35,499 nucleotides of DNA. It comes from Paracoccaceae bacterium (GTDB lineage Bacteria; Pseudomonadota; Alphaproteobacteria; Rhodobacterales; Rhodobacteraceae). A program made the translations under genes and the position numbers. The notes beneath the pieces were generated by a model. That model worked only from the letters and a program-made list of their open reading frames with translations. It was not told where the DNA came from and searched no databases. Position 1 is the first letter of the stretch, and each line of letters begins with the position of its first letter. Below are positions 29,200 through 35,499 of the stretch, in pieces. Location: positions 1-35,499 of the forward strand of contig PUKW01000036.1 in NCBI GenBank assembly GCA_003550665.1, given 5' to 3'.

Positions 29200-29731
29200 C
29201 CACCTTCTCCGAGAGCGCCGCCTCCCACGGGACGGCGACGATCGCCATGAGCCCGCGATCCCCCTCAATCACGCGCAGCCCCACCGCCTCGCCCGGCTGC
29301 AGATCCGCGAAGCCGGAGCGGCGCAGCACCTCAACATGCACGAAGACATCCTCCGCCCGGCCGAAGACATTCGCAAAACCGAAGCCCTTGGTGCGGTCGA
29401 ACCATTTCACCCGCGCCGGCAACAGGGGATGCGCCGCGAGCGTGGCCGGGTCCATGTCGCTCAGCTCGTCGACCGGGCATTCCGCAGTGTCCTCGGGCGG
29501 CGCGATGGCGATCACGGTCACGGCCTGCATCCCGCGGTCGGTCTGCTGAACCTCGACCTCGACGATTGCGCCGTCCACCACCGAGTTCTGGCCGAAATTG
29601 CGCAGCACATTCGCATGCAGCAGGATGTCGGGGCCGCCGTGGTCAGCCACGAGAAATCCGAATCCCTTGCGCGGATCGAACCATTTCACACAGCATTTCA
29701 TGCACTGCGTCAGCGCCGTTTCCTCCGTCAT
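29180..29731 (-). CDS. Double cold-shock-domain protein
   Basis: This protein of about 183 residues has two cold-shock domains. The first (VKWFDPRKGFGFLV, then DILLHANVL) covers roughly residues 12-78. A linker rich in Pro, Asp and Glu follows. The second (ARVKWFDRTKGFGFANVF, then DVFVHVEVLRR) begins near residue 105. Both RNP1 and RNP2 motifs are intact, so nucleic-acid binding is expected. The frame opens at TTG 29770; I prefer ATG at 29731 (MTEETALTQCMKCC), although no strong ribosome site precedes either. It overlaps the DUF192 gene, a pairing I recall as conserved in Rhodobacterales. It differs in architecture from the single-domain protein at 6667-6873. Confidence 0.92.
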   Translation of the reverse strand: MTEETALTQCMKCCVKWFDPRKGFGFLVADHGGPDILLHANVLRNFGQNSVVDGAIVEVEVQQTDRGMQAVTVIAIAPPEDTAECPVDELSDMDPATLAAHPLLPARVKWFDRTKGFGFANVFGRAEDVFVHVEVLRRSGFADLQPGEAVGLRVIEGDRGLMAIVAVPWEAALSEKVDASASG

Positions 29732-29843
29732 CTCGATTTTCTGCTTTCGACCCGATTTCTCTCGCGCCAAGCGGCTCAGCGCGCGCAGACTCTAGACGGT
29801 AAGGATGCGGATGCAAGTGTTCATCGCAAAACTGCGTTGCGCG

Positions 29844-29860
29844 GTCTCACGGGTTGAGAC
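29844..29860 (-). terminator. Small hairpin at the pdxH stop codon
   Basis: GTCTCA (29844-29849) and TGAGAC (29855-29860) can pair around a 5-base loop. On the minus strand the downstream arm TGAGAC contains the pdxH stop codon. No T-run follows, so this is at most a weak terminator or 3'-end stabiliser. Confidence 0.35.
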
Positions 29861-30452
29861 GCGTGACCTCCCATGCGGCGTCGAGCGCGGCGCGGCGCCA
29901 GGCGAAGCGGTCGTGCAGCCGAAAGGCGCCATCGGCCCAGAACTCGATCTCCAGCGGGCGGATCCGGAAGCCGCCCCAGAAGGGCGGGCGCGGCGGGTTG
30001 GTGCCGTAGCGCGCCGAGACCCGCGCGACCTCGGCCATCAGCGTGGCCCGCGAGTCGAGCGGACGCGACTGCTGCGACGCCCAGGCCCCGAGCCGCGACT
30101 TGAGCCCGCGCGAGGCGTAGTATTCGTCCGCCTTGGGTCCCTCCTCGCGCTCGGTCAGGCCACGCACGCGGATCTGGCGGCGCAGCGACTTCCAGTGCAT
30201 CACGAAGGCGGCCTTGCCGGCGGCCTCGATCTCGTGCGCCTTGGCGGACTCGTAATTGGTGTAGAACACGAAGGCGTCGGGCTCGATCTCCTTGAGCAGC
30301 ACCATGCGCGCGTTGGGCAACCCGTCGGCATCGACCGTGGCGAGCGCGATCGCGGTCGGGTCGTTGACCTCCTCGGCCACGGCCGCATCCAGCCAGCCCT
30401 GTGCGAGGGCGAAGGGGTCGTCGCCCGCGAAGATGCCCGTGCGCTCGCTCAT
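29847..30452 (-). CDS. pdxH: Pyridoxamine 5'-phosphate oxidase
   Basis: PdxH oxidises pyridoxamine or pyridoxine phosphate to pyridoxal 5'-phosphate using FMN and oxygen, the final step of the salvage and DXP-dependent routes. It is 201 residues, close to the family norm. Recognisable segments are [48 protein letters not shown], the [10 protein letters not shown] region and [17 protein letters not shown], ending in the family-typical RLNP. ATG at 30452 follows GGGAGAG. It is divergent from fabI across about 94 bases. Confidence 0.96.
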   Translation of the reverse strand: MSERTGIFAGDDPFALAQGWLDAAVAEEVNDPTAIALATVDADGLPNARMVLLKEIEPDAFVFYTNYESAKAHEIEAAGKAAFVMHWKSLRRQIRVRGLTEREEGPKADEYYASRGLKSRLGAWASQQSRPLDSRATLMAEVARVSARYGTNPPRPPFWGGFRIRPLEIEFWADGAFRLHDRFAWRRAALDAAWEVTRLNP

Positions 30453-30546
30453 GTCGCTCTCCCACCTTGCCCGCGCCGCCGCACTTGATGCACTCGGCGC
30501 AATCGCCTAAAGCACGCTCACGCGACAGATGGCCGAGGAGCCCCGG
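30453..30546. promoter_or_regulatory. Divergent pdxH/fabI control region
   Basis: This 94-base space must carry the promoters of both genes. For fabI, TTGATG (30485-30490) and TAAAGC (30508-30513), 17 bases apart, are a possible weak sigma-70 pair. I see no clear operator or riboswitch. Confidence 0.3.
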
Positions 30547-31368
30547 ATGTCAACACATCTCCTGCAAGGCAAGCGTGGTCTCATCATGGGGCTCGCCAAT
30601 GAAAAATCCATCGCGTGGGGGATCGCCAAGGCCTGCGCGGATGCCGGCGCGGAGCTTGCCTTCTCCTATCAGGGCGGCCCGCTCAAGAAGCGCGTCGGCC
30701 CGCTCGCCGAGCGGCTGGGATCGGAGCTGGTCATCGAATGCGATGTCGGCGATCCGGGCTCCGTCGATGCGCTCTTTGCCGAGCTCGAGCGGGTCTGGGG
30801 CCGGATCGATTTCGTAGTGCACGCGATCGGCTTTTCCGACAAGGAGGAGCTGCGCGGCCGCTATGTCGACACCAGCGCGGAGAATTTCCGCTCGACGATG
30901 GACATATCGGTCTATTCCTTCACGGCGGTCTGCCAGCGCGCGGCGAAGCTGATGCCCGAGGGCGGCAGCCTGCTGACGATGACCTATTACGGCGCCGAGC
31001 GGGTGATGCCGCACTACAACATGATGGGGGTGGCCAAGGCCGCGCTGGAGGCCAGCGTGCGCTACATCGCCGAGGATCTGGGCCGCGACGGCATCCGCTG
31101 CAACGCGATCTCGGCGGGACCGATCAAGACCCTCGCTGCGAGCGGCATCGGCGATTTTCGCTACATCATGAAATGGAACGAGCTCAACTCGCCGCTGCGG
31201 CGCAACGTGACCATCGACGATGTCGGCAAATCGGCGCTCTACCTGCTGTCGGATCTCGGCTCCGGCGTGACGGGCGAGGTGCATCATGTCGATGCGGGCT
31301 ATCATGTCGTCGGGATGAAAGCCCCCGACGCGCCGGACATCGAGGGCGCGCTGGCCAAGGAGCGCTGA
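30547..31368 (+). CDS. fabI: Enoyl-[acyl-carrier-protein] reductase (NADH)
   Basis: FabI reduces trans-2-enoyl-ACP, the last step of each fatty-acid elongation cycle. It is 273 residues. The cofactor segment GKRGLIMGLANEKSIAWGIAK is FabI-specific. Catalytic residues sit in the Y-x6-K pattern (HYNMMGVAKAALE), and the active-site loop segment TYYGAERVMPHY precedes it. ISAGPIKTLAASGIGDF is the substrate-loop segment. I chose ATG at 30547 because GAGGAG lies six bases upstream; an ATG at 30529 is in frame but lacks such a site. It starts a run with gpt (3-base gap) and an aminotransferase gene. Confidence 0.96.
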   Translation: MSTHLLQGKRGLIMGLANEKSIAWGIAKACADAGAELAFSYQGGPLKKRVGPLAERLGSELVIECDVGDPGSVDALFAELERVWGRIDFVVHAIGFSDKEELRGRYVDTSAENFRSTMDISVYSFTAVCQRAAKLMPEGGSLLTMTYYGAERVMPHYNMMGVAKAALEASVRYIAEDLGRDGIRCNAISAGPIKTLAASGIGDFRYIMKWNELNSPLRRNVTIDDVGKSALYLLSDLGSGVTGEVHHVDAGYHVVGMKAPDAPDIEGALAKER

Positions 31369-31371
31369 TCC

Positions 31372-31872
31372 ATGACCGAGCGGCTGCCGCATGAGAAGGG
31401 CTTTCATGTCAGCTGGGACCAGCTGCACCGCGATGCGCGCGCGCTGGCCTGGCGGCTCGACGGGATCGGGCCCGATGACGGCGACTGGCGCGCGGTGGTC
31501 GCGGTGACGCGCGGCGGGCTGGCGCCGTCGATGATCGTGGCGCGCGAGCTCGACATCCGCACCGTCGATACGATCTCGATCAAGTCCTATAACTGGCAGG
31601 AGCAGACCGAGCCGGTGCTCATCAAGGCGCCGCAGGCCGATGTCGTCGGCGACGGCACCGGCATCCTGATCGTGGATGATCTCGTCGATACCGGGCGCAC
31701 CCTGCAGCTCATCCACGACCTCTACCCCAAGGCGCATTTCGCTACCGTCTACGCCAAGCCCGAGGGCCGTCCGATGGTGCACAGCTTTATCACCGAGGTC
31801 AGCCAGGACACCTGGATCTTCTTTCCCTGGGACATGGCGCTGCAATACGTCGAACCCTATCGCGGCGCCTGA
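31372..31872 (+). CDS. gpt: Xanthine phosphoribosyltransferase
   Basis: This is a 166-residue purine salvage enzyme that joins xanthine (and guanine) to PRPP. The PRPP-binding motif [13 protein letters not shown] is at about residues 98-110. The [20 protein letters not shown] region and the C-terminal base-binding part ([12 protein letters not shown]) match the Gpt family, which is about 152 residues in E. coli; here the N-terminus is slightly longer. The start is ATG at 31372, three bases after the fabI stop. It ends immediately before the aminotransferase ATG, so the three genes are probably cotranscribed. Confidence 0.94.
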   Translation: MTERLPHEKGFHVSWDQLHRDARALAWRLDGIGPDDGDWRAVVAVTRGGLAPSMIVARELDIRTVDTISIKSYNWQEQTEPVLIKAPQADVVGDGTGILIVDDLVDTGRTLQLIHDLYPKAHFATVYAKPEGRPMVHSFITEVSQDTWIFFPWDMALQYVEPYRGA

Positions 31873-33045
31873 ATGTCCGCGCCGCTTTCGCCCGTGATCG
31901 ACGCCACCTTCGCGCCGCCCGTGATGCAGGCGTTTCGCTGGCTCGACGGGGTCACGTTCGCGCCCGAGCGCCCGCTCATCAATCTCAGCCAGGCCGCCCC
32001 CGTCGATCCGCCCCCCGAGGGGTTGCGCATGGCGCTTTCCGAGGCGGTCCTGAACGACCCCGGCACGCATCTCTACGGCCCCGTTCTGGGCCTGCCCGAG
32101 CTGCGCGCGGAATTGGCCGCGCAGACGGCGCGGCTGTACGGCGGCACCGTGGCGGCGGCGAATGTCGCGATCACGGCGGGCTGCAACCAGGCCTTCTGTG
32201 CCGCGATCGCCACGCTTGCGCAGGCGGGCGACGAGGTGCTGCTCCCGGTGCCGTGGTATTTCAACCACAAGATGTGGTGCGATCTGAGCGGGGTCGCCGC
32301 CGTGCCGCTGCCCTCGGACGCCGCGCTCCTGCCCGATCCCGACGACGCGGCGCGGCGCATCACCGATCGCACCCGCGCCATCGTCCTGGTCACGCCCAAC
32401 AACCCCGGCGGCGTGGAATACCCGCCCGAACTCGTCGCAGCGTTCGCCGACCTCGCGCGGCGGCGCGGTCTCGCGCTCATCCTCGACGAGACCTATCGCG
32501 ATTTTCATTCCCGCGCCGGAGCGCCGCACCCGCTCTTCGATGACCCGGACTGGAGCGACACGCTGATCCAGCTCTACTCCTTCTCCAAGGCCTACCGGCT
32601 CACCGGCCACCGTGTCGGCGCGGTGGTGGCGAGCCCGGCCAGGCTCGCCGTGCTCGAGAAGTTTCTCGATACGGTCGGCATCTGCGCGCCGCAGATCGGC
32701 CAGCGCGGCGCGCTGTGGGGGCTGCGCCATCTCGGCCAGTGGCTTGCGGGCGAGCGCGACGAGATCCTCGCGCGGCGCGATGCCGTCACGGCCGGCCTCG
32801 CGCGGCTGCCGGGCTGGAAGCTGATGGGGGCGGGGGCGTATTTCGCTTATGTGGCGCATCCACACGCGATGCAATCGGACGTGCTCGCGCAAAGGCTGGT
32901 GCGCGAGGCCGGGGTGCTGATGCTCCCGGGAACGATGTTCATGCCCGAGGGCGGCGGCGGCGGCGCGATGCGCATCGCCTTCGCCAATGCCGACCGCGAC
33001 GGCATCGCCGCACTCATCGACCGGCTCGCCGCCTTCAGCCCCTAG
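31873..33045 (+). CDS. Pyridoxal-phosphate-dependent aminotransferase, class I/II
   Basis: This is a 390-residue fold-type I aminotransferase. Conserved elements are HLYGPVLGLPELRAELA, ITAGCNQAFCAA, the TPNNPGG loop, LILDETYRDF (Asp205 facing the PLP nitrogen) and the PLP-binding Lys239 in SFSKAYRLTGHRVG. A late Arg in MRIAFAN would bind the substrate carboxylate. The ATG directly abuts the gpt stop codon. The amino-acid substrate cannot be decided from the sequence; an aspartate/aromatic-type or kynurenine-type role are possible. Repeated hairpins follow the gene. Confidence 0.9.
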   Translation: MSAPLSPVIDATFAPPVMQAFRWLDGVTFAPERPLINLSQAAPVDPPPEGLRMALSEAVLNDPGTHLYGPVLGLPELRAELAAQTARLYGGTVAAANVAITAGCNQAFCAAIATLAQAGDEVLLPVPWYFNHKMWCDLSGVAAVPLPSDAALLPDPDDAARRITDRTRAIVLVTPNNPGGVEYPPELVAAFADLARRRGLALILDETYRDFHSRAGAPHPLFDDPDWSDTLIQLYSFSKAYRLTGHRVGAVVASPARLAVLEKFLDTVGICAPQIGQRGALWGLRHLGQWLAGERDEILARRDAVTAGLARLPGWKLMGAGAYFAYVAHPHAMQSDVLAQRLVREAGVLMLPGTMFMPEGGGGGAMRIAFANADRDGIAALIDRLAAFSP

Positions 33046-33060
33046 GCTCATGCGGCGCAA

Positions 33061-33163
33061 GGGCGCAAGCCGGTCCTGCGCCCCCGGCGATGCGACGCCG
33101 AAATGCAGAAGGGCGGCGCGCCGATGCGCCTTTCCTGACGGCTTGCCCCGCCTCCGGCAAGCC
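33061..33163 (+). terminator. Three successive hairpins between the aminotransferase gene and ppiD
   Basis: GGGCGCA / TGCGCCC (33061-33083), GAAGGGCG / CGCCTTTC (33108-33134, one G-T pair, ending in TTT) and GGCTTGCC / GGCAAGCC (33140-33163) can each fold. The middle one is most terminator-like. Together they fill most of the 162-base space and probably end the fabI-gpt transcript or insulate ppiD. Confidence 0.5.
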
Positions 33164-33207
33164 CTTACACACGGGGCCGGACGCGCAGGCACGGCTCGGA
33201 GGAACTC

Positions 33208-35052
33208 ATGGCGAAGGCACGCGGCAAGACGGCGAATTTCTTCGTCTGGATCATCCTCGGGCTGTTGATCATCGGGCTCGCGGGCTTTGGGGTGGACGGT
33301 TTCGGTGGCTCGGTGCGCAGCATCGGCTCGGTGGGCGATCGCGAGATCTCCGCGCAGGACTACGCCTCCGCCCTGCAGCAGCGCCAGCAGCAGATGGCGC
33401 AGGACGGCGACTCGATGAGCATCGCCGAAATGCGCGAGCAGGGCATCGACCAGGATATCCTGCGCGATCTCGTCACCCGCGCCGCACTCGAGAACGAGGC
33501 CGACAGGATGGGGCTGTCCGTGGGTGACGACTTCATCGCCCGCGAGATCACCTCGATCCAGGGCTTCCAGGGTGTCGATGGCGGCTTCGACCGCGAGGCC
33601 TACCGGCAGATCCTGCGCCAGCAGGGGCTCAGCGAGAGCGAGTTCGAGGAAGAGCTGCGCCGCGAGGTCGCGCGCGACATCCTGCAGACCGCCGTGCTCG
33701 GCGGCGCGCGCCAGCCCGACAGCTTCATGGACGCGATCATGACCTATGTCGGCGAGCGGCGCGACTTCTCGCTCGCGCGGCTCGATTCCGATGACCTCGA
33801 GGAGGATATTTCCTCCCCGACCGACTCCGAACTCGAGGCGTTCCACGAGGACAACATCGACGACTACACTCGCCCCGAGGCGCGGCGCATCACCTATGCC
33901 TGGGTCACGCCGCTGATGGTGCTGGAGGAGATCGAGGTCGACGAGGACGCGCTGCGCGAGATGTATGAGGAGCGCTCCGACGAATACAGCCAGCCCGAGC
34001 GCCGGCTCGTCGAACGGCTCGTGTTTCCCGATACCGAGACCGCGGAGGACGCGGCGGCGCGCATTGAGGCGGGCGAGGCAGATTTCGCCGAGATCGTGGA
34101 GGAGCGCGGGCTCGACCTCGCCGATACCGATATGGGCGACGTCACGCGCGCCGCGCTCGGCGATGCGGGCGATGCGGTGTTCGATCTCGAGGAGCCCGGC
34201 ATTGTCGGGCCTGTCGAGACCTCGCTCGGGCCGGCGCTGTTTCGCATGAACGCTGTGCTCGATGCGCAGGAGATCGACTTCGAGGATGTGCGCGATGAGC
34301 TGCGCGACGAATACGCCCGCGACCGCGCCGCGCGCTTCATCGACCAGCGCCGGGACGAATTCGACGACCTGCTCGCCGCCGGGGCGACGCTCGAGGAGAT
34401 CGCCGAGGAGACGGTGATGGAGCTCGGCGAGATCGACTACACCGGCGACAGCGACGCCGAGATCGCGGGTTACGAGAGCTTTCGCGAAGCCGCCGAAGCC
34501 GCCGAGGAGGACGATTTTCCCGAGCTGCGCACGCTCGATGGCGACGGGCTCTTCGCGCTGCGCCTCGACGAGATCGTGCCGGCCGAGCCCGAACCGCTCG
34601 AGGATGTGATGGTTCAGGTCATCGATGACTGGGAGCGCGCGCAGATCGTCGAGGAGCTGGCCGAGCGCGCCGAGGAACTCGCCGGCGAGATCGCCGACGG
34701 CACCGGCTTCGACGAGGCCGGGCTCATGCCCGAGCGATTCGAGGGCATGACCCGCGATGCCTTCATCGAGGGCGCGCCCGGCGACCTCATGGAAAGCGTC
34801 TTCGATCTCGAGCCGGGCGAGACGCGGGTGGTGCGCGATGCGGATGCGGTCTTCGTGCTGCGCGTCGACGAGGTGATGCCGCCCGCCGAGGACGATCCGG
34901 ACCTCGCCGAACTGCGCGAAATGCTCGCCGATCAGACCCGCCAGACCATGTCCGAGGACATCTTCATGCTCTACGCGCAGGCGCTGCAGGACGAGGCGGG
35001 GATCTCGCTCGATCAGTCGGCGATCGACGCCGTGCATTCCGGCCTGCGATGA
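33208..35052 (+). CDS. ppiD: PpiD-like membrane-anchored peptidyl-prolyl isomerase/periplasmic chaperone
   Basis: This is a 614-residue periplasmic folding factor anchored in the inner membrane. One N-terminal helix (NFFVWIILGLLIIGLAGFGV, residues 10-29) follows a short basic start. A SurA-N/PpiD-type helical chaperone region follows (SVGDREISAQDYASALQQR, IDQDILRDLVTRAALENEA). A parvulin-like domain lies around residues 265-350 (RLVERLVFPDTE, DMGDVTRAALGDAGDAVFDL, GPALFRMNAV) and looks divergent, so isomerase activity is uncertain. The chain is exceptionally rich in Glu and Asp. ATG at 33208 follows GGAGGA. The stop overlaps the trpE start (ATGA), a coupling common in alphaproteobacteria. Confidence 0.9.
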   Translation: MAKARGKTANFFVWIILGLLIIGLAGFGVDGFGGSVRSIGSVGDREISAQDYASALQQRQQQMAQDGDSMSIAEMREQGIDQDILRDLVTRAALENEADRMGLSVGDDFIAREITSIQGFQGVDGGFDREAYRQILRQQGLSESEFEEELRREVARDILQTAVLGGARQPDSFMDAIMTYVGERRDFSLARLDSDDLEEDISSPTDSELEAFHEDNIDDYTRPEARRITYAWVTPLMVLEEIEVDEDALREMYEERSDEYSQPERRLVERLVFPDTETAEDAAARIEAGEADFAEIVEERGLDLADTDMGDVTRAALGDAGDAVFDLEEPGIVGPVETSLGPALFRMNAVLDAQEIDFEDVRDELRDEYARDRAARFIDQRRDEFDDLLAAGATLEEIAEETVMELGEIDYTGDSDAEIAGYESFREAAEAAEEDDFPELRTLDGDGLFALRLDEIVPAEPEPLEDVMVQVIDDWERAQIVEELAERAEELAGEIADGTGFDEAGLMPERFEGMTRDAFIEGAPGDLMESVFDLEPGETRVVRDADAVFVLRVDEVMPPAEDDPDLAELREMLADQTRQTMSEDIFMLYAQALQDEAGISLDQSAIDAVHSGLR

Positions 35053-35499
35053 GCACGCAGCTGACGCCGGTTGCGGCGGCGTTCGCGGCAGGCTGGGCCG
35101 CCGGGCGTCACCAGCTCGTGCATCTCCGCCTCGCCGCCGATCTCGACACGCCGGTCTCGCTGATGCTGCGCCTCGCCGAGGCGCGCCCGGACAGTTTCAT
35201 GCTCGAATCGGTCACCGGCGGCGAGGTGCGCGGACGCTACTCGGTCGTCGGCATGAAGCCCGACCTGATCTGGCAATGCCACGGCACGCAGGCGCGCATC
35301 AACCGCGAGGCCCGCTTCGACCCCGACGCCTTCGCGCCCGAGCCGGACGACCCGCTGAGCTCGCTGCGCCGGCTGATTGCGGAGTCGCGCATCGAGATGC
35401 CCGAGGGGCTGCCGCCGATCGCGGCGGGGCTGTTCGGCTATCTCGGCTATGACATGGTGCGGCTGGTGGAGCGGCTGCCCGATGTGAACCCGGATCCGC
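35049..35499 (+). CDS. trpE: Anthranilate synthase component I, N-terminal part (runs off window)
   Basis: The first 150 codons are present. TrpE makes anthranilate from chorismate with glutamine-derived ammonia, the first committed step of tryptophan synthesis. The N-terminal domain shows LIAESRIEMPEGLPPIAAGL, FGYLGYDMVRLVERLP and the tryptophan-feedback segment FMLESVTGGEVRGRYSVVG (ESV and RYS elements). The start at 35049 overlaps the ppiD stop by four bases. The catalytic C-terminal domain lies outside the window, so pseudogenisation further on cannot be excluded. No leader peptide or attenuator is possible here because translation is coupled to ppiD. Confidence 0.93.
   Translation, partial: MSTQLTPVAAAFAAGWAAGRHQLVHLRLAADLDTPVSLMLRLAEARPDSFMLESVTGGEVRGRYSVVGMKPDLIWQCHGTQARINREARFDPDAFAPEPDDPLSSLRRLIAESRIEMPEGLPPIAAGLFGYLGYDMVRLVERLPDVNPDP

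Noticed and set aside
30453-30546. PLP or fatty-acid riboswitch between pdxH and fabI
   Set aside because: The region is short and shows no extended conserved stem or known riboswitch core.
30550-35037. 1495-codon open frame on the minus strand
   Set aside because: It is antisense to fabI, gpt, the aminotransferase gene and ppiD. The product is compositionally biased with no recognisable domain, and the opposite strand carries well-conserved enzymes with good ribosome sites.

Overview
The window reads as one contiguous piece of a high-GC alphaproteobacterial chromosome, most likely from the Rhodobacterales (Roseobacter/Paracoccus-type). The grounds are the gene order small basic protein - murA - DUF2948 - hisD - UPF0262 - low-molecular-weight phosphatase, a DUF3572 gene facing pleD, a two-domain cold-shock gene followed by a DUF192 gene, ppiD running into trpE, and an H-NOX gene coupled to an HNOBA-GGDEF gene. 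Several exported proteins (both PotD-like proteins, the DUF1007 protein, PpiD) are very rich in Asp/Glu, which fits a marine or saline habitat; this is inference. No rRNA, tRNA, CRISPR array, insertion sequence, integrase or phage gene was seen, and coding density is very high with no gene-free gap above 300 bases.

Layout. 1-4794 (minus): a polyamine-type ABC importer, potA-potB-potC followed by two tandem, closely related substrate-binding genes, the second cut by the window edge. 4873-6546 (minus): a YtcJ-type amidohydrolase. 6667-6873 (minus): a cspA-type cold-shock gene with a clear UUCG-loop terminator. 7036-8576 (minus): a DUF1007/NicO nickel-cobalt transport pair. 8629-9225 (minus): a methyltransferase. 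9272-10878 (minus): H-NOX plus HNOBA-GGDEF diguanylate cyclase. 11112-12640: HAD phosphatase, divergent MarR regulator, DUF3572. 12724-14112 (plus): PleD-type diguanylate cyclase. 14116-19768 (minus): an eight-gene, mostly overlapping run from a small basic protein and murA to a GNAT/nitrilase pair. 19848-22385 (minus): a dimethylglycine/sarcosine dehydrogenase-like flavoprotein. 22582-26841 (plus): a soluble hybrid histidine kinase with about eight PAS domains. 26844-28493 (minus): Na/Pi cotransporter-like protein. 28699-29731 (minus): DUF192 protein and double cold-shock protein. 29847-30452 (minus): pdxH. 30547-33045 (plus): fabI, gpt, aminotransferase. 33208-35499 (plus): ppiD and the start of trpE.

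How the parts may work together. Three signalling units lie within about 16 kb: the H-NOX/diguanylate cyclase pair, PleD and the multi-PAS hybrid kinase. By eye, the tetranucleotide TTAA occurs only three times in the window, and each copy sits 40-80 bases upstream of one of these units inside the 7-mer TCTTAAC; the pleD copy is the exact CtrA half-site TTAACCAT. That suggests a common CtrA-type input to c-di-GMP and PAS signalling. The H-NOX is itself unusual: by my alignment the heme-ligating histidine is an arginine and the YxSxR motif is lost, so it may be a heme-free partner of the cyclase. A second regulatory link is a shared 10-mer with an inverted repeat upstream of both the hybrid kinase and the convergent Na/Pi gene. 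All three convergent gene junctions place the two facing stop codons in the arms of an inverted repeat, which looks like a compact bidirectional terminator design. Everything was read by hand without database searches; family names rest on recognised motifs.
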